The notes under the pieces are model-generated. The model saw only the letters and a program-made list of their open reading frames with translations, searched no databases and was not told where the DNA came from. A stretch of 64,000 nucleotides of DNA from Mauremys mutica (lineage: Eukaryota > Chordata > Testudines > Geoemydidae), in NCBI RefSeq assembly GCF_020497125.1, contig NC_059087.1, positions 12,929,925-12,993,924 of the forward strand, in the 5' to 3' direction. The position numbers and the translations under genes were made by a program. This document shows positions 43,186-55,035 of the stretch, piece after piece (position 1 is the stretch's first letter; every line of letters begins with the position of its first letter).

Positions 43186-46100
43186 TCTAAGTTGTTTTTT
43201 GAGCTGTTAATTCTTTCTGAGCTCATGCATTGCTAATTACAAATCGCATCCAGTGCTGGCACTGAATGTTACACGTATTTGTCTCTGGGATTAAAAGCTA
43301 CTGTCTATTTCCTGCAGCATGTCAGAGCGAAGTAAAGTGGTAAATTGTATAGCAACAGGGAGCAATAGATAAAGGTCTGTCAAGATTTGCATTGCAAACT
43401 ACAGAGGGCCTTGGCTGCTAAATCCAAATTCAGATTTTGAAACATTTAAAGACTTGTGGGTGTTCAGGGTAGGGGGCAGGAGGAAGAGGAGGAAGTTGGT
43501 TTGGGGCTCAATCCTGTTATAAAAGCCAGTTTTCTGGAGCTTTATATTGTTCTTTGGGATGGGGTGGGACCTGGGGGGAGAAGGGAGAATACTGCATATT
43601 TACCCTGAAGGAATAAGTCCTGCAGAAATTAATAGGGATGAAGCCAATAAGATTCTGTAGAAAGTACTCTGAAAACCTGCATGCTTTAATAGATAATGAT
43701 TTTTGAACCATCCTATACAATTTGACAGCAGAAATAAAACTATGAAATTCTATTATATGTTCCCCACAAAACCCATTACAAAGTTAAGATTTTCTATTAA
43801 ATTCTCTAGGGTTTCCCTATAGGGTCTAACTTCCTAAAACCCAAGAGTAACCGTCTCTCTGATCCAGTTTAGATAGAAATCAGTTTGGATAATTTTAACT
43901 TCCTTTCCTTTTTTTCACGTTCAACATTAGACGCATTCTGTGGGCATTAACACATGCTTTGCCCGCAGACTTTTAGCTACTGCATAATGCAAACTTGATC
44001 TCAATCACACCAAAGTCAAATGACAAAAACTCCATTCAGTTCAGTGATGCAGGAGTGAGATCCTGACATCTTGACTCTGCAATCAGTTTCATGTATTTAC
44101 CTTTATACTCAAGTAGGCCCATTGACTTCACGTATCAAGTTATTCACGTGTGTAAAAGCCTCTGAAAATATATCCTAATGTTTCACTTTTACAACATTTT
44201 TTTAAAAGTTCAAAAAATGTTCAGATTTTTATTTTTTAAGTTTGCAAAAGCCAAAGATCAGTGTTTTTTTGAGTCATAACCAGCTGGCTTGTCCTCAGTT
44301 TTTGTGTCTTGGAGTTTTAATTCAATTGCTTAAGTCAATTTCATGGAACACTCTCATGGTATAAACTTTAAATGTTCCAGCAGAACTTAAGAAGTTCAAG
44401 GTTAGTTATGGACATTCATTCCAGGGGGCCAGATCCTCAGCTGCTCTAAATTAGTATAAATCCACTGAAGTCAATGGAGCTACTTATTTACATCATCTGA
44501 GACTCTAGCCAAGTTTTTGTATTTACAATGATTCGAAAACCATTTAAAAAAATTTCAAAACCCATTTTGCTTTGTGATCACTCTATAGATTATGATTACA
44601 AGTTATACACAAAAGTACAGCCAGTGCTGAATTCTGATGATTGAGACTTAGGACAGCTGAAGACTGTTTGACTTTCACCTTTTACATCAAACCTGGAGAA
44701 TAACATCTATTGAAAATGAAACATTTCTGACTTGAGCATTGCACAGAAAATACATAGTGGACCAAACAGCATTCAGGCACAATTTCCTTTGAAATCTCTG
44801 GATTCATTAGTTAGAGAGTTAGTGGCACTAACCTATTACACCAAATCCAATTTTGGCCCACAGAACCATTAAAAGGAGAACATATTTTATAAAATATTTT
44901 AGCATGAAAATGCTAAAGGCCTGATCCAGTTGGAAATCTTTCCACTGCCTTGCACTGAAATTGGATCTTGTCCTTAAGCTTCAGCAAACAGTAATTTATT
45001 TTTTATATTGAAAGTAAAAAGAGTACATTAGAAATACTGAACAGGCTACCTCAAACTTTGGCTGCAATTGCAGCTAATATTGCCATAGCTATTCTATTAC
45101 CAAGTTTCATTTTGGGACCGTTAGTATCTCTGTCATTTTGAATTGCACTGGAATGAAACTTGGTATTAAGGAAATTGTCAGCACAGATGTGAATTACTAT
45201 TATTAACAAAAATAGTAAATCCATTAAGCTACATTTTACTCATAGGCAGCAACATCATCATTTGGAACAGGGCTCGCTCATTAATTTTGCCAAACTCTCA
45301 ATGTAAAAAGTTTAATGGGAACAAAAGAAAAATAGAAATGCAGCACTGCAGGCATTCAGCAAGCCTTTTAAGTAATTTCAAGGCAAAAAAAAGATTGAAA
45401 CACCCGAAATATTTAATGGTGAATAATTAGCTAATGTGCCTGGTAACAGCAGTATTTTTCATAACAATTTTGCTGCAGTATTATTTCATTATTCATGGAG
45501 AGTGCAGGTCACACTTAAGAAAATTCAGACTTCATGGACTCAGCGTATGGAGACAATGTTCTACTTGGTGACGGACAATGCTAAAAGTGTCACAGGTTTT
45601 ACTGACGAAAAGCAATCAATATTTAGGAGCTTGTCTGAAAATCTATTGAATTCAGTAGCACAGCACATTAATCAATTTTTGTATCCAAACCTCTTCAGGT
45701 GCAAAAGTTCAGCTGAAGGTTTCACAAGAAATCCACTTGATTGCAAGATTCCTAATGCTTCCTCCATCATGATTGGCTGTAAATATCACAACAGAAACTG
45801 GCAATCCATTTCTGCATGTACAGCATCCCATCAGAGGAGGGAGTGAAAGCTGTTAACCGTGCAAACGGACAAACAAGCTGAGACTAAAGACCTATGAGCA
45901 GCACTAAATTACCTGATGTTAAACATTTTTATAAATGTTATGGGAAGAAAGAATCAGAATGAATTTAACTGTTTCCAAAGGATCCTTAACTTCGTCCGAG
46001 AGGGTTCTAGAACCAAGAAGACAGTAAATTCAAATGTGCTTTCTCCCTTAAGGAAGTAAGTGCCATTCACTCTCTCGGAGCACTAGTATGGCTCCTATCC

Positions 46101-46559
46101 ACCTAACCATCTTCACTAAGGGTGAAATTCACCCCCGAGCAGAAGAAACTATATCCCATTTTATTCCCTCAGAAAAGGATTAACATATCAACATATTCAG
46201 ATCTTTTGTTGTGCTTAAACATGGGGAAAACCCTTTGGTAAGAAGTCTGACCACTGTTAACATATATTTTGTATTAATCCTCTCTTTATAAATTCTCAGG
46301 TTCCAAACTTTTCCCCTTATATTCACTCATCTCATATCCAGTCTATCTTTGAATCTGTCTGCTCAGTTCCTTCTATTTGCTCCCACATTCTTCATCTCCA
46401 AGCAATTCTCTCCCATTCTGTGTCATTTTTCTGCCAGTTCAAATACCTTCTCAGTTAACCATGGTGTGGCCCGACCCTGACTTTTTGGAATGGGTAGTTT
46501 GGCAGTTTTAAGCATAATAGTTTTCACTTTTTCCAAAGTTTGTTGGGGTTGTTATCCTC
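43186..46559. other. AT-rich unassigned sequence, possibly including conserved non-coding DNA
   Basis: No named gene is seen. 44430-44510 holds a CCTCAGCTGCTCTAAATTAG / GTCAATGGAGCTAC fold-back repeat. 44700-46000 has no recognisable repeats except an inverted pair, TACCAAGTTTCATT at 45098-45111 and its complement at 45152-45165. A 136-codon open frame at 45436-45846 has no recognised domain and no support. Confidence 0.35.
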
Positions 46560-47200
46560 TTTTACCTTTGCAAATGCCTCAAACCTATTGTTTTATCTTT
46601 TTAAGTTCTAATTTCATGTTTGAAGCCAAGAGCTGATGGTCTGACCCACTGTCTGCTCTCAGGAAAGTCTTTGTCCATTGGACACTCAATCTCCCGCCTT
46701 GCTGTATCACTGCATAGTTGATCTGGTTCTTTGCCTTATCATCAGGTGACTTCCAAGTGTTAAAATTTCTAGGATGTTGGGTGAAGATGGTTTTTATAAT
46801 GACCAGATGATTAAAACATCAGAATTCAACTAAACAACTCATTTTTTGAACCCAGACCATTGTTGCCCTTTATTTCTTTATGAGAGTTTACAGCTCTAAC
46901 TTTTGCATTCACATACCCTATTACAAGAATAATATCTGTTCATGGTGTTTTAGTGAGTGTCTCTTTAAGTCGTTCTTAGAACTCATCAATCATGTCATTG
47001 TCAGCTGCCACTGGAAGGGCATAAACCTGTCTGATCAACATATTGACTGGCTTTGCTCAAAGGCAAATTGTAATGGTTCTGTTGCTGATTGGATTATATC
47101 CAATACACATTTTGATGTCTCTTTGAAGAAGATAAATGCAACCCTATTTTCTCAGATCCTGAACAGTACACTGCAGACCCGTCCATCATCATAAAATGAT
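46560..47200 (-). pseudogene. Relic of an RTE-like LINE endonuclease
   Basis: Minus-strand fragments follow the order of an apurinic-endonuclease domain of non-LTR retrotransposons. They are MCIGYNPISNRTIT (about 47075-47120), KPVNMLIRQVYALPVAADND (about 46995-47055), NTWKSPDDKAKNQINYAV (about 46705-46765) and SGSDHQLLASNMKLELKK (about 46597-46655). The SDH motif and the W-SPD-NQI-Y pattern are the endonuclease signature, closest to RTE/BovB-like elements in my judgement. Stops and frameshifts break it throughout. No reverse transcriptase was seen downstream on the minus strand (below 46560). Confidence 0.7.
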
Positions 47201-49765
47201 CCCTTCCCTTCCAATGCAACTCTGAGATTCCACATATTTCTATCTTAACATCTTTCAAATTCTTTGGTCACAATGGTGAGCTTCCCTTCATGAATACTGC
47301 TCACATTTCCTGTTCCTGTTGTGATGCTTCACTTAGGAAGGTTCATGTCATTCTTTTCCTGAAGGATTTGGTACAGCACCATCATAACCACAGCCTATAC
47401 TCTTAATGTCATTGAAGAATACAAACAAAAATTACTTGGGCTTAATTCTTGAAAAGAAAATTACAAGTTGTTATGCCAGGAGAAATCTGTTTTTAATAAA
47501 GAACACTTGAGAGATGAAGAAGCTTCTCAGCAGAATTAATGTAGCTATACCGCCCTGCTCTCATAAAACTCTGTGGAGTTTGCAGTAGCTTAAAGAGCTT
47601 TCTGTTTTATTATTAAAATTTAGGTGAAATTATGCAAAACCGGGTTGAGAAATCTGGCTCATGTTTTTTACATGAATATGTGGAATGAATCTTATCAAAC
47701 CCTCACTTATAAAGCCTTCTGTAAGTATTGGAGATACACAATGATGTTGTTCACAAAGAAGAATGAATAATTTCATCTACTTCTCTGCCGTGCTGTGTGT
47801 TTTACTCTGCTGGCAATATTTATAATGGAAGCACTTGAGTTCTAAAACAACTGATTATAATTGCCTTTGGAACACACCAAACCACATCTAAGTACAGCAG
47901 GACAATTCAGGAAGCCCATAGATTAAGCTGGTTATTACTGTACAATGCCCCAGCACCAGCATTGTCTTCAGCAGCATTCACTGTTGGTGCCCACTGCAGG
48001 GTTTTAGTTCACTTGGAAAACCAAAGTCAGAGTGGTAACTGCTAGGGATACAGCAAGACAGCTACTGGAGTCTCTGGCTCACCATCTTGGGGCTTACAGT
48101 GCTGGTAGATGCAACTCCTGTAGGCCCACGAGTGTCTTCTCCCTCTTGCCGCATAAAGGGTTCCTCTGGGAAGACAGGCCTAGGAGGCTCCATAAGCACT
48201 AGGACTGCTCTCAGAAGGGGGTTCCAAAATGTTACTCAACAGCTTCCTGAATGTGAGGAGTGTATCACTGAGATAATCTTCCTTTCCCATCTCCACTGAT
48301 TATCAGGATGGGGAGAAAGGATTTCAGCACAATGTTCCCCGTTTCAGGGCTGCCTACTGTGGGGCTGCATGGCCCAAACATTCAGCTCACTATTAGTCAG
48401 CTAGTGCAGAACCTATCTCCCTTTTTTCATGGCAATGGATGCACTGCACATGCTCTGGGCCTTCCCCTGACAGCATCCCCACAAGCTTGATTGCCTTATA
48501 TAAGGGTCAGCCAGATGGATCCTCTACCACCAGATATGAGAAGGAGACGAGAAACCGTGCCAGCAGTTACCCAACAAAAAGAGGAAGCAGCTCTTTAGAT
48601 AGGTAGTACACAGCCAGGTTAACAAAGTGAACTCTTACTGGTAATCTGTTCTTAGTGAGTAGTGTGCTTCATTTAGCTAAAATTATCTAATCCAAAAAAA
48701 AATTACCATGTTAGTGCTTGTCTTCTAGCTGCAACTCGTCATCTCACCCAGTAGATACATAGTAGAGGGAAAGAAAATTATTGGCTGGGATTTAAAATCT
48801 CACACAGGCTCTTTTGAAGCTCCATCAAAAGAGTTACACTCCCCGCATCCACTACTGCTCTGGGGGAAATCGACCTCTTATAAGTGCTTGGCCACTAGTT
48901 TAACAGAAGGAATTAGAAATGTGCACAATAACTGCCTGGAAAAAAAAGGGAATGCACAATCATCACCCAGTGTAGCCAAACAAAAGAGGAAAATGTCTGT
49001 GAATAACAAGTTACACACAAAAGAAACAACTCATGGGATAGAGAATTTGCTCAGTGGGAATAAAAAAAAACCCATGACACAGATAGTGAAGGGTAAAAAA
49101 GAAATATGCGACCCTAACACAGAATTGTCTTAAAGGTACAGAAGCAAATGTATTCTGGTCCCCTTAGCAACATTATCCTTTTAACTTACACATTCCTTGT
49201 TACCAAACATCAGAGGCAACTGATATTGAAACAGAAAAATCAATACAACTTTGTGTATGAGACATCTTTATCTAACTACACCTCAGAGTAATCTATTTGT
49301 TTTAATCCATTTGTTTGCTGTTGCAAAGCTTGCCCTTTTCTTTCTACTTAAAATTGAAAAGGAAATTGCCTTTGAACTTCAATATTTATCCGTACATAGA
49401 TAAACATATGTATGTTAATTCTGACTTTTTTCCATCCCTGGATAAAATTGTTTTGTATGGGTGAATGCTCAACCCAACTGCGTCTACAGTGCTCAAAAGA
49501 AATAAACAATATATAAGAAATATGGCTGGGTTTACCTTGCTAGACCTATCCCACAATTTTCAGCAAACTACACAACCATGCCTGGTGCCCCAATTTAATG
49601 TCTACATTCAATGCACTAATGCTTGAAAAGTCTAATTTGCTTACATATTAAAATATCTAATATTCCACTGATACTGTGAAGATTATTTCAGCCATCTGTG
49701 CCTAGAAATTAAGCCCAGTCCATCCATTGCAAAGCCCAGAGTGTTATGGCAAAAAGTATATTTTA
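47201..49765. other. Unassigned background
   Basis: No gene or element with defined ends is seen. The somewhat GC-richer patch at 48060-48500 carries short open frames only. Confidence 0.35.
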
Positions 49766-49783
49766 CACACACACACACACACC
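49766..49783 (+). repeat. (AC)9 microsatellite
   Basis: Nine AC units, uninterrupted. Confidence 0.9.
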
Positions 49784-49937
49784 CTTCAGCTATTCCAGAA
49801 TACATTCTTATGTATGCACAACCACCAAAAATAATGGGCAATTTATAATAGTGTCTGCATTAGTGAAACTTGATAAAAAAAATAAATGGAGAGAAAAACA
49901 ATTTCATATTACTTACGTCTTATTGCTCTTATCTCTG

Positions 49938-49949
49938 ATATAGATAGAT

Positions 49950-49986
<37 letters not shown>
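49938..49986 (+). repeat. GATA/GA microsatellite
   Basis: A few GATA units run into an almost pure GA tract. Confidence 0.95.
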
Positions 49987-49988
<2 letters not shown>

Positions 49989-52310
49989 GCCCGCGCATCC
50001 TGGTATTCTTGCAATTTTATCTTGTTTCGCTGTTGCTGCACAATAAATAGACATCCCACATACTACATTTTAGCATAAGTTAAAATCTAAACAGCATGAC
50101 AAATTGATATTTCTCTTAAAGTCTTCTCGAGAAGCTGGACAGCAAAAGTGACCGGAAAGGGCTGCTGGGCTTGTTGTTTACGCTTAAGTCATAGTCAGCA
50201 GTTATGCCACATACTGCACCTTTCCGTCCAAGTTACAAGGTAATTTACTTAGTACCATCCTGACCCACTTGAGCGAAAATCCCCACAGTTCTTATTTCCA
50301 GCAGAAGTTTAAACTTCATTTACCAGGTTTTCCAGTGAGATTGCCTCTCCCACTGATGCAAATCAGAACACAACTAGCTGTTAGTCTAATAAAATGTTAG
50401 AAGCAGCGCAAAGAATATTAACTCCATAGATTAAAAAAAAACTCAACAGAATAAAAAATTTTAACTTGGAGAATGTTTTGTACTTTCATAAAACATAAAG
50501 ACAGTGTAGGTCTGCAACAGTTCTCATATTGGTTCATACTGGGTAAAATTCACCCTGTTCAGAGGGACAACCAAAGGCCAATACCCCCTTAGGACTTCAG
50601 CAGGACTTTAATGGTAGCTGGCTGATCCTCTGCGCAGGGGTGAATTTCATCTCATGGAGAGCTGTTATGACAATATTCAAGACTAACCTAACAACTCCAG
50701 CTGTCAGGATGATAAATAGTGACTTTATGAAGGTCCTGATCCAAAACTCTCACAGGGCTTTGTAACTGGGCATACATGATTTTAGGGTGGGATTGTTCAA
50801 AGTGTTTTCATTTGGCCTCACGTGAAGTCAATGATCAAACTCTCATTAAATTAAATGTTAATGCGACGAGCTTCTGAAAATTCCACCCATGATGTTTTAG
50901 GAGCAGTGAAGAGACTATTACAGTGCTGTTCTAGCTGACACTTATACTTGGTGTTTTCAGCTATAGTAGGACTGATTCTGACACACGTATCCTATGTAAA
51001 CCAGGAGTGGAAAGGTATTTAAATTATTGTACATGGCATAGTTTTATTTTTACCCTGCCAGTCCCATCTATAGGTGTGCTAATGCTAGTTCAAACTATGC
51101 CTTATTATGGCTGTTGATACCTAAAGTAGCAGCTTCGCATTTTCCTAAGGGATCATGAAAAAAATATAATTAGATGCTGTGACTGAATAACAGTGCCAGA
51201 AGTGACCTATCACCTCTGGCATGTGGTACAGCATGCAGTTATGATTGAAGAACAATTGTAATCCACACGGGGCCTTTCAACTAAAGGTTAGTTGACTCTA
51301 TAAGAAACTAGATGGGATTTTTCATGGTAGTGGTCATATCTTATGCTGATTTTGGGAACACTCAGCATTACTGAGAATCAAAAGAAATAAAATGGCCCTT
51401 TGCCAGCAGTTTTGTCATTCGTGGGGATGAGCCTGTTTTTAAAATTTATTTTAAAATATCAGCTTCAATTTGAAACAAGGCATCTCAGATCCATCAAGGT
51501 CTTTGGCAATCTATCACAGCTGGTATATTATCAGCAGGCTTCAATTTCTGCAGTCAGAACAGTTCATCCCTTTTTCCTCTGCAGTGTCAAAATTACAGTA
51601 CAGCTTGTTACTTAAAGCAAGCACATCTGCATTTCTAAACCATAAATGACCATGACTAAATTAGGAGTCCAATTGTACAATTTCCAGTTAAATATAATGT
51701 AAGTGCTCTGGACTCCTTAGCTTCTAAATCGGCAGCCTTCTCCATTAGCAGTGTCAGTTTCTGTAGTTTTTCTAATCAGCTGACTCGTGTACAATAGTTT
51801 CTCTGATGTAGTGGATTTATACGCACTATAAAGAGCTACAGCCTAAAATCATTAGTTTTCATTTTGTAGCACAGTTGACAATTGGTTGTTTAGACTAATG
51901 TGCACGCAGTATTTAAAGTGCAGTTTTTATAAAAATGATTAATGGCTGGATTTTCTTTCTGAAACAGAGCAGCTGGGCAGGCATTTTGACTCTTCTTTTT
52001 ATAATGCTAAAAGGACCGCAGTTCTATTCTTTCTGTTGGCAAATCTCAGAACATTCACACATGAAGTGAGATTGATGTCTGGTTAATCAGAATCATTACA
52101 AGTACCATGTGTTTCTCCACAAACAATCAGCGTCACCTAAGCCTTGATAGTACTGTTTGCTTTTAATGAATGAACGTTATGATGATCAACCATGAGTCTC
52201 TTCTCACTCCTGGAGAAGTTACACCAGGATAAAATGGGTGTGAGATCAGAAGTAATAGGCAGGAGATGCAATTCACTCCTTTTGAGGCAAGAAAATCATT
52301 TGGCTCAGAG
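49987..52310. other. Unassigned AT-rich background
   Basis: No gene is seen. 50525-50655 looks like a fold-back with GGTAAAATTCACCCT at one end and AGGGGTGAATTTCAT at the other. 51600-52200 has no recognisable repeat and could include conserved non-coding sequence, which I cannot test. Confidence 0.35.
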
Positions 52311-52315
52311 GTCTC

Positions 52316-53524
52316 TGTGACGGTACCTCGCATAAGGCTTTATGGAAACATGCTTATGAATGTATATATATAACATAACTAGAATGTGTTTTATGCTACA
52401 TATGCCATGTAACATATCTCCGTAAAGGTTATGATCTACTGAATGTATTAATCCTATTTGTATGCATGTCTCATTTTTGTATTCAAAGTTATGAATGTTG
52501 GCTGCATACTGGCTTGATTTCTAAATAACCTTAGTAGGGCATTTGGTCAGTTCCTGAAGAAAGGAATGTTGAAAGTAAGTACCTAATCAAGAAACACTGA
52601 AAGGACAATGGATTTTGAAATGCTCCAATCCACATAAGAAGTCTACTTGAGGATGTTCAAGGTAGTATGTAAACAATGGATGCTACCTGTAAAAACTGTG
52701 AGTCATGCATGGACATGTGACTTGCCCAGGTGACTGCAAAAATCCATCTTGGAGCTGGACTTTGCATAGGAAAGAAGAGGGGGTCTCCACCCACAAGAGA
52801 GAGTCTATTTAAGCCTGTGGGAGACCCCTCCATTTTGGTCTTCAGCTGGCTAAAGAGAGAGCCTCTCCACCCTCCAGGATACCTGAAAGAAGCTGGAACG
52901 GAGGACGGTGACTGCAGGGGGTGTGGGTGATTGCTGGACCCAGGCTAAGAGGAGGTTGGTCTGTAAGAGGGAGCATTCTGGAACTGGTGAGGATCTTATC
53001 TGTATTCAGTTTGATTAGACATAGATTTGCGCATTTTATTTTATTTTGCTTGGTGACTTTGTTCTGTCTGTTACTACTTGGAACCACTTAAATCCTACTT
53101 TCTGTATTTAATAAAATCACTTTTTACTTATTAATTAACTCAGAGTATGTGTTAATACCTGGGTGGGCAAACAACTGTCTACCACTCTCTATCAGTGTTA
53201 TAGTGGGCGAATAATGTATGAGTTTACCCTGTATAAGCTTTACACAGGGTAAACGGATTTATTTGGGTTTAGACCCCATTGGGAGTTGGGCATCTGAGTG
53301 TTAAGGACAAGAACACCTCTGTTAGCTGCTTTCAGGTAAGCCTACAGCTGTTTGGGGACGTGATTCAGACCTGGGTCTGGGTTTGCAGCAGGCTAGCAAG
53401 TCTGGCTCAAACCAGGCAGGGCACTGAAGTCCTAAGCTGACGGGGCTGGAAAGCAGGAGCAGTAGTAGTCTTGGCACATCAGGTGGCAGCTCCCAAGAGG
53501 GTTTCTGTGATCCAACCTGTCACA
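52316..53524 (+). mobile_element. Solo LTR, 1209 bp, copy A
   Basis: The element begins TGTGACGGTACC and ends CAACCTGTCACA, so it has TG...CA ends with a short inverted TGTGAC/GTCACA. The 5-bp duplication GTCTC flanks it (52311-52315, 53525-53529). A TATA-like TATTTAA at 52806-52812 and AATAAA at 53110-53115 fit the U3-R-U5 order on the plus strand. No gag, pol or env sequence adjoins it, so it is a solo LTR left by recombination. The retroelement class (endogenous retrovirus or other LTR element) is not certain, though a 5-bp duplication and the length fit either. Confidence 0.85.
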
Positions 53525-53529
53525 GTCTC

Positions 53530-53828
53530 ATCACTTTAGTCTTTAGTTCTGTATTTCTGTTTTGTAAGGAAATAGTTTTTCATTTTTCTGAGAACTGCCC
53601 TAGTCCCTGAGAAATTTCCTATGTACCTTGCAGCAAATGAAAGGAGATTTGCATTTGAATGTTTTGGTTAGAACTGAATATTAACACAAATAAAGGAAAC
53701 CAGATAGATTTACTTGAGAAAGAAAAAAAATATTTCCTAGGAGATACTGTTGTCCAGTGCATAGGGCACTGTACTGGCCGGGGGGGTCAGGAAACCTAGG
53801 GAAATCTACAATTACATGAAATACATGC
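53530..53828. other. Spacer between the two LTRs
   Basis: This stretch has no internal retroelement sequence. GTCCAGTGCATAGGGCACTG followed by GTCAGGAAACCTAGGG at about 53752-53800 resembles the tRNA-like head of a MIR. Confidence 0.45.
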
Positions 53829-55035
53829 TGTGACGCTGCACCCCATAACACGTTATGGAAATATGCTTATGAATGTAAATATGACATAACTGGAATATGT
53901 TTTATGCTACATATGCCATGTAATGTGTCTCTGCAAAGGTTACGATCTACTGAATCTATTCATCCTATTTGTATGCATGTGTCATTTTTGTATTCGAAGT
54001 TATGAACATTGGCTGTGTACTTGTTTGATTTTAAGTAGCCTTAGTAAGGCATTTGGTCAGCTTCTTTAGAAAGGAATTTGCAAGTTAAGTGCCCATTCAA
54101 GAAACACTTAATGAACAATGGACCTTGGAAAACTCCAATCCACATAAGAAGTCTACCAGGGGACGTTCAAGGTAGCATGTGAACAATGGCTGCTGCCTGT
54201 AAAGTTCTGAGTCATGCATGGGTATGTGACTTGCCCATGTGACTCCAAAACACCTTCTTGTAGCTGGGATTCGACACAGGGAGAAGGAGGGTGACTACCC
54301 ACAAGAGAAAATCTATTTAAACCCCTCCATTTGGTCTTCAGCTGGCTCAAGAGATAGCCTCTCCACCCTCCAGGATACCTGAAAGAAACTGGAACAAAGG
54401 ACAATAACAACAGGGGTGTGAGTGATTGCTGGACCCAGACTAGGAGGAGGCTAGTCTGTAAAAGAGGCTTATTGGAACATCTCTGAAGATTGTATCTGTA
54501 TTCAGCTTCTCACTATATTGGGTGTAGACTTGCACATTTTATTTTATTTTGATGGGTAATTCACTTTGTTCTGTCTCTTATTACTTTGAACCACTTGAAT
54601 CCTACTTTTTGTATTTAATAACATCACTTTTTACTTATTAATTAACCCAAAGTATGTATTAATACCTGGGGGAGGGGCAAACAGCTGTGCATATCTCTCT
54701 ATCAGTGTTATGGAGGGTGAACAATTTATGAGTTTATCCTGTATAAGCTTTGTACAGGGTGAAACGGATTTATTTGGGGTTTGGACTCCATTGGGAACTG
54801 GGCATCTGGGTGCTGGAGATAGGAACACTTCTTAAGCTGTTTTCAGTTAAGCCTGCAGCTTTTGGGGGATGTAGTTCAGACCTGGGTCTGTGTTTGTAGC
54901 AGGCAAGCATGTCTGGCTCAAACCAGGCAGGGCACTGAAGTCCCAAGCTGGCAGGGGAAACAGGCTCAGAGGTAGTCTAAGCACAGCAGGTGGCAGTCCC
55001 AAAGGGGTTTCTGTGATCCTCATCATACATGTATA
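53829..55035 (+). mobile_element. Solo LTR, copy B
   Basis: It is related to copy A over its whole length, including ATGCTACATATGCCATGTAA, the ATTCAAGAAACACT block and the GGTGGCAGTCCCAA region near the end. It starts TGTGACGCTGCACC, but its right end has decayed (GATCCTCATCATACATG in place of the expected terminus). No clean target duplication is visible. TATTTAA is kept at 54314-54320. The polyadenylation signal has changed to AATAAC (54617-54622). Confidence 0.8.

Noticed and set aside
45436..45846. 136-codon plus-strand open frame
   Set aside because: No recognisable domain and no evidence of codon bias or splice sites. I left it out as a gene but mention it in the background entry.
52316..55035. 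One endogenous provirus with two LTRs
   Set aside because: The left copy has its own 5-bp duplication and the spacer of about 0.3 kb contains no gag, pol or env sequence.
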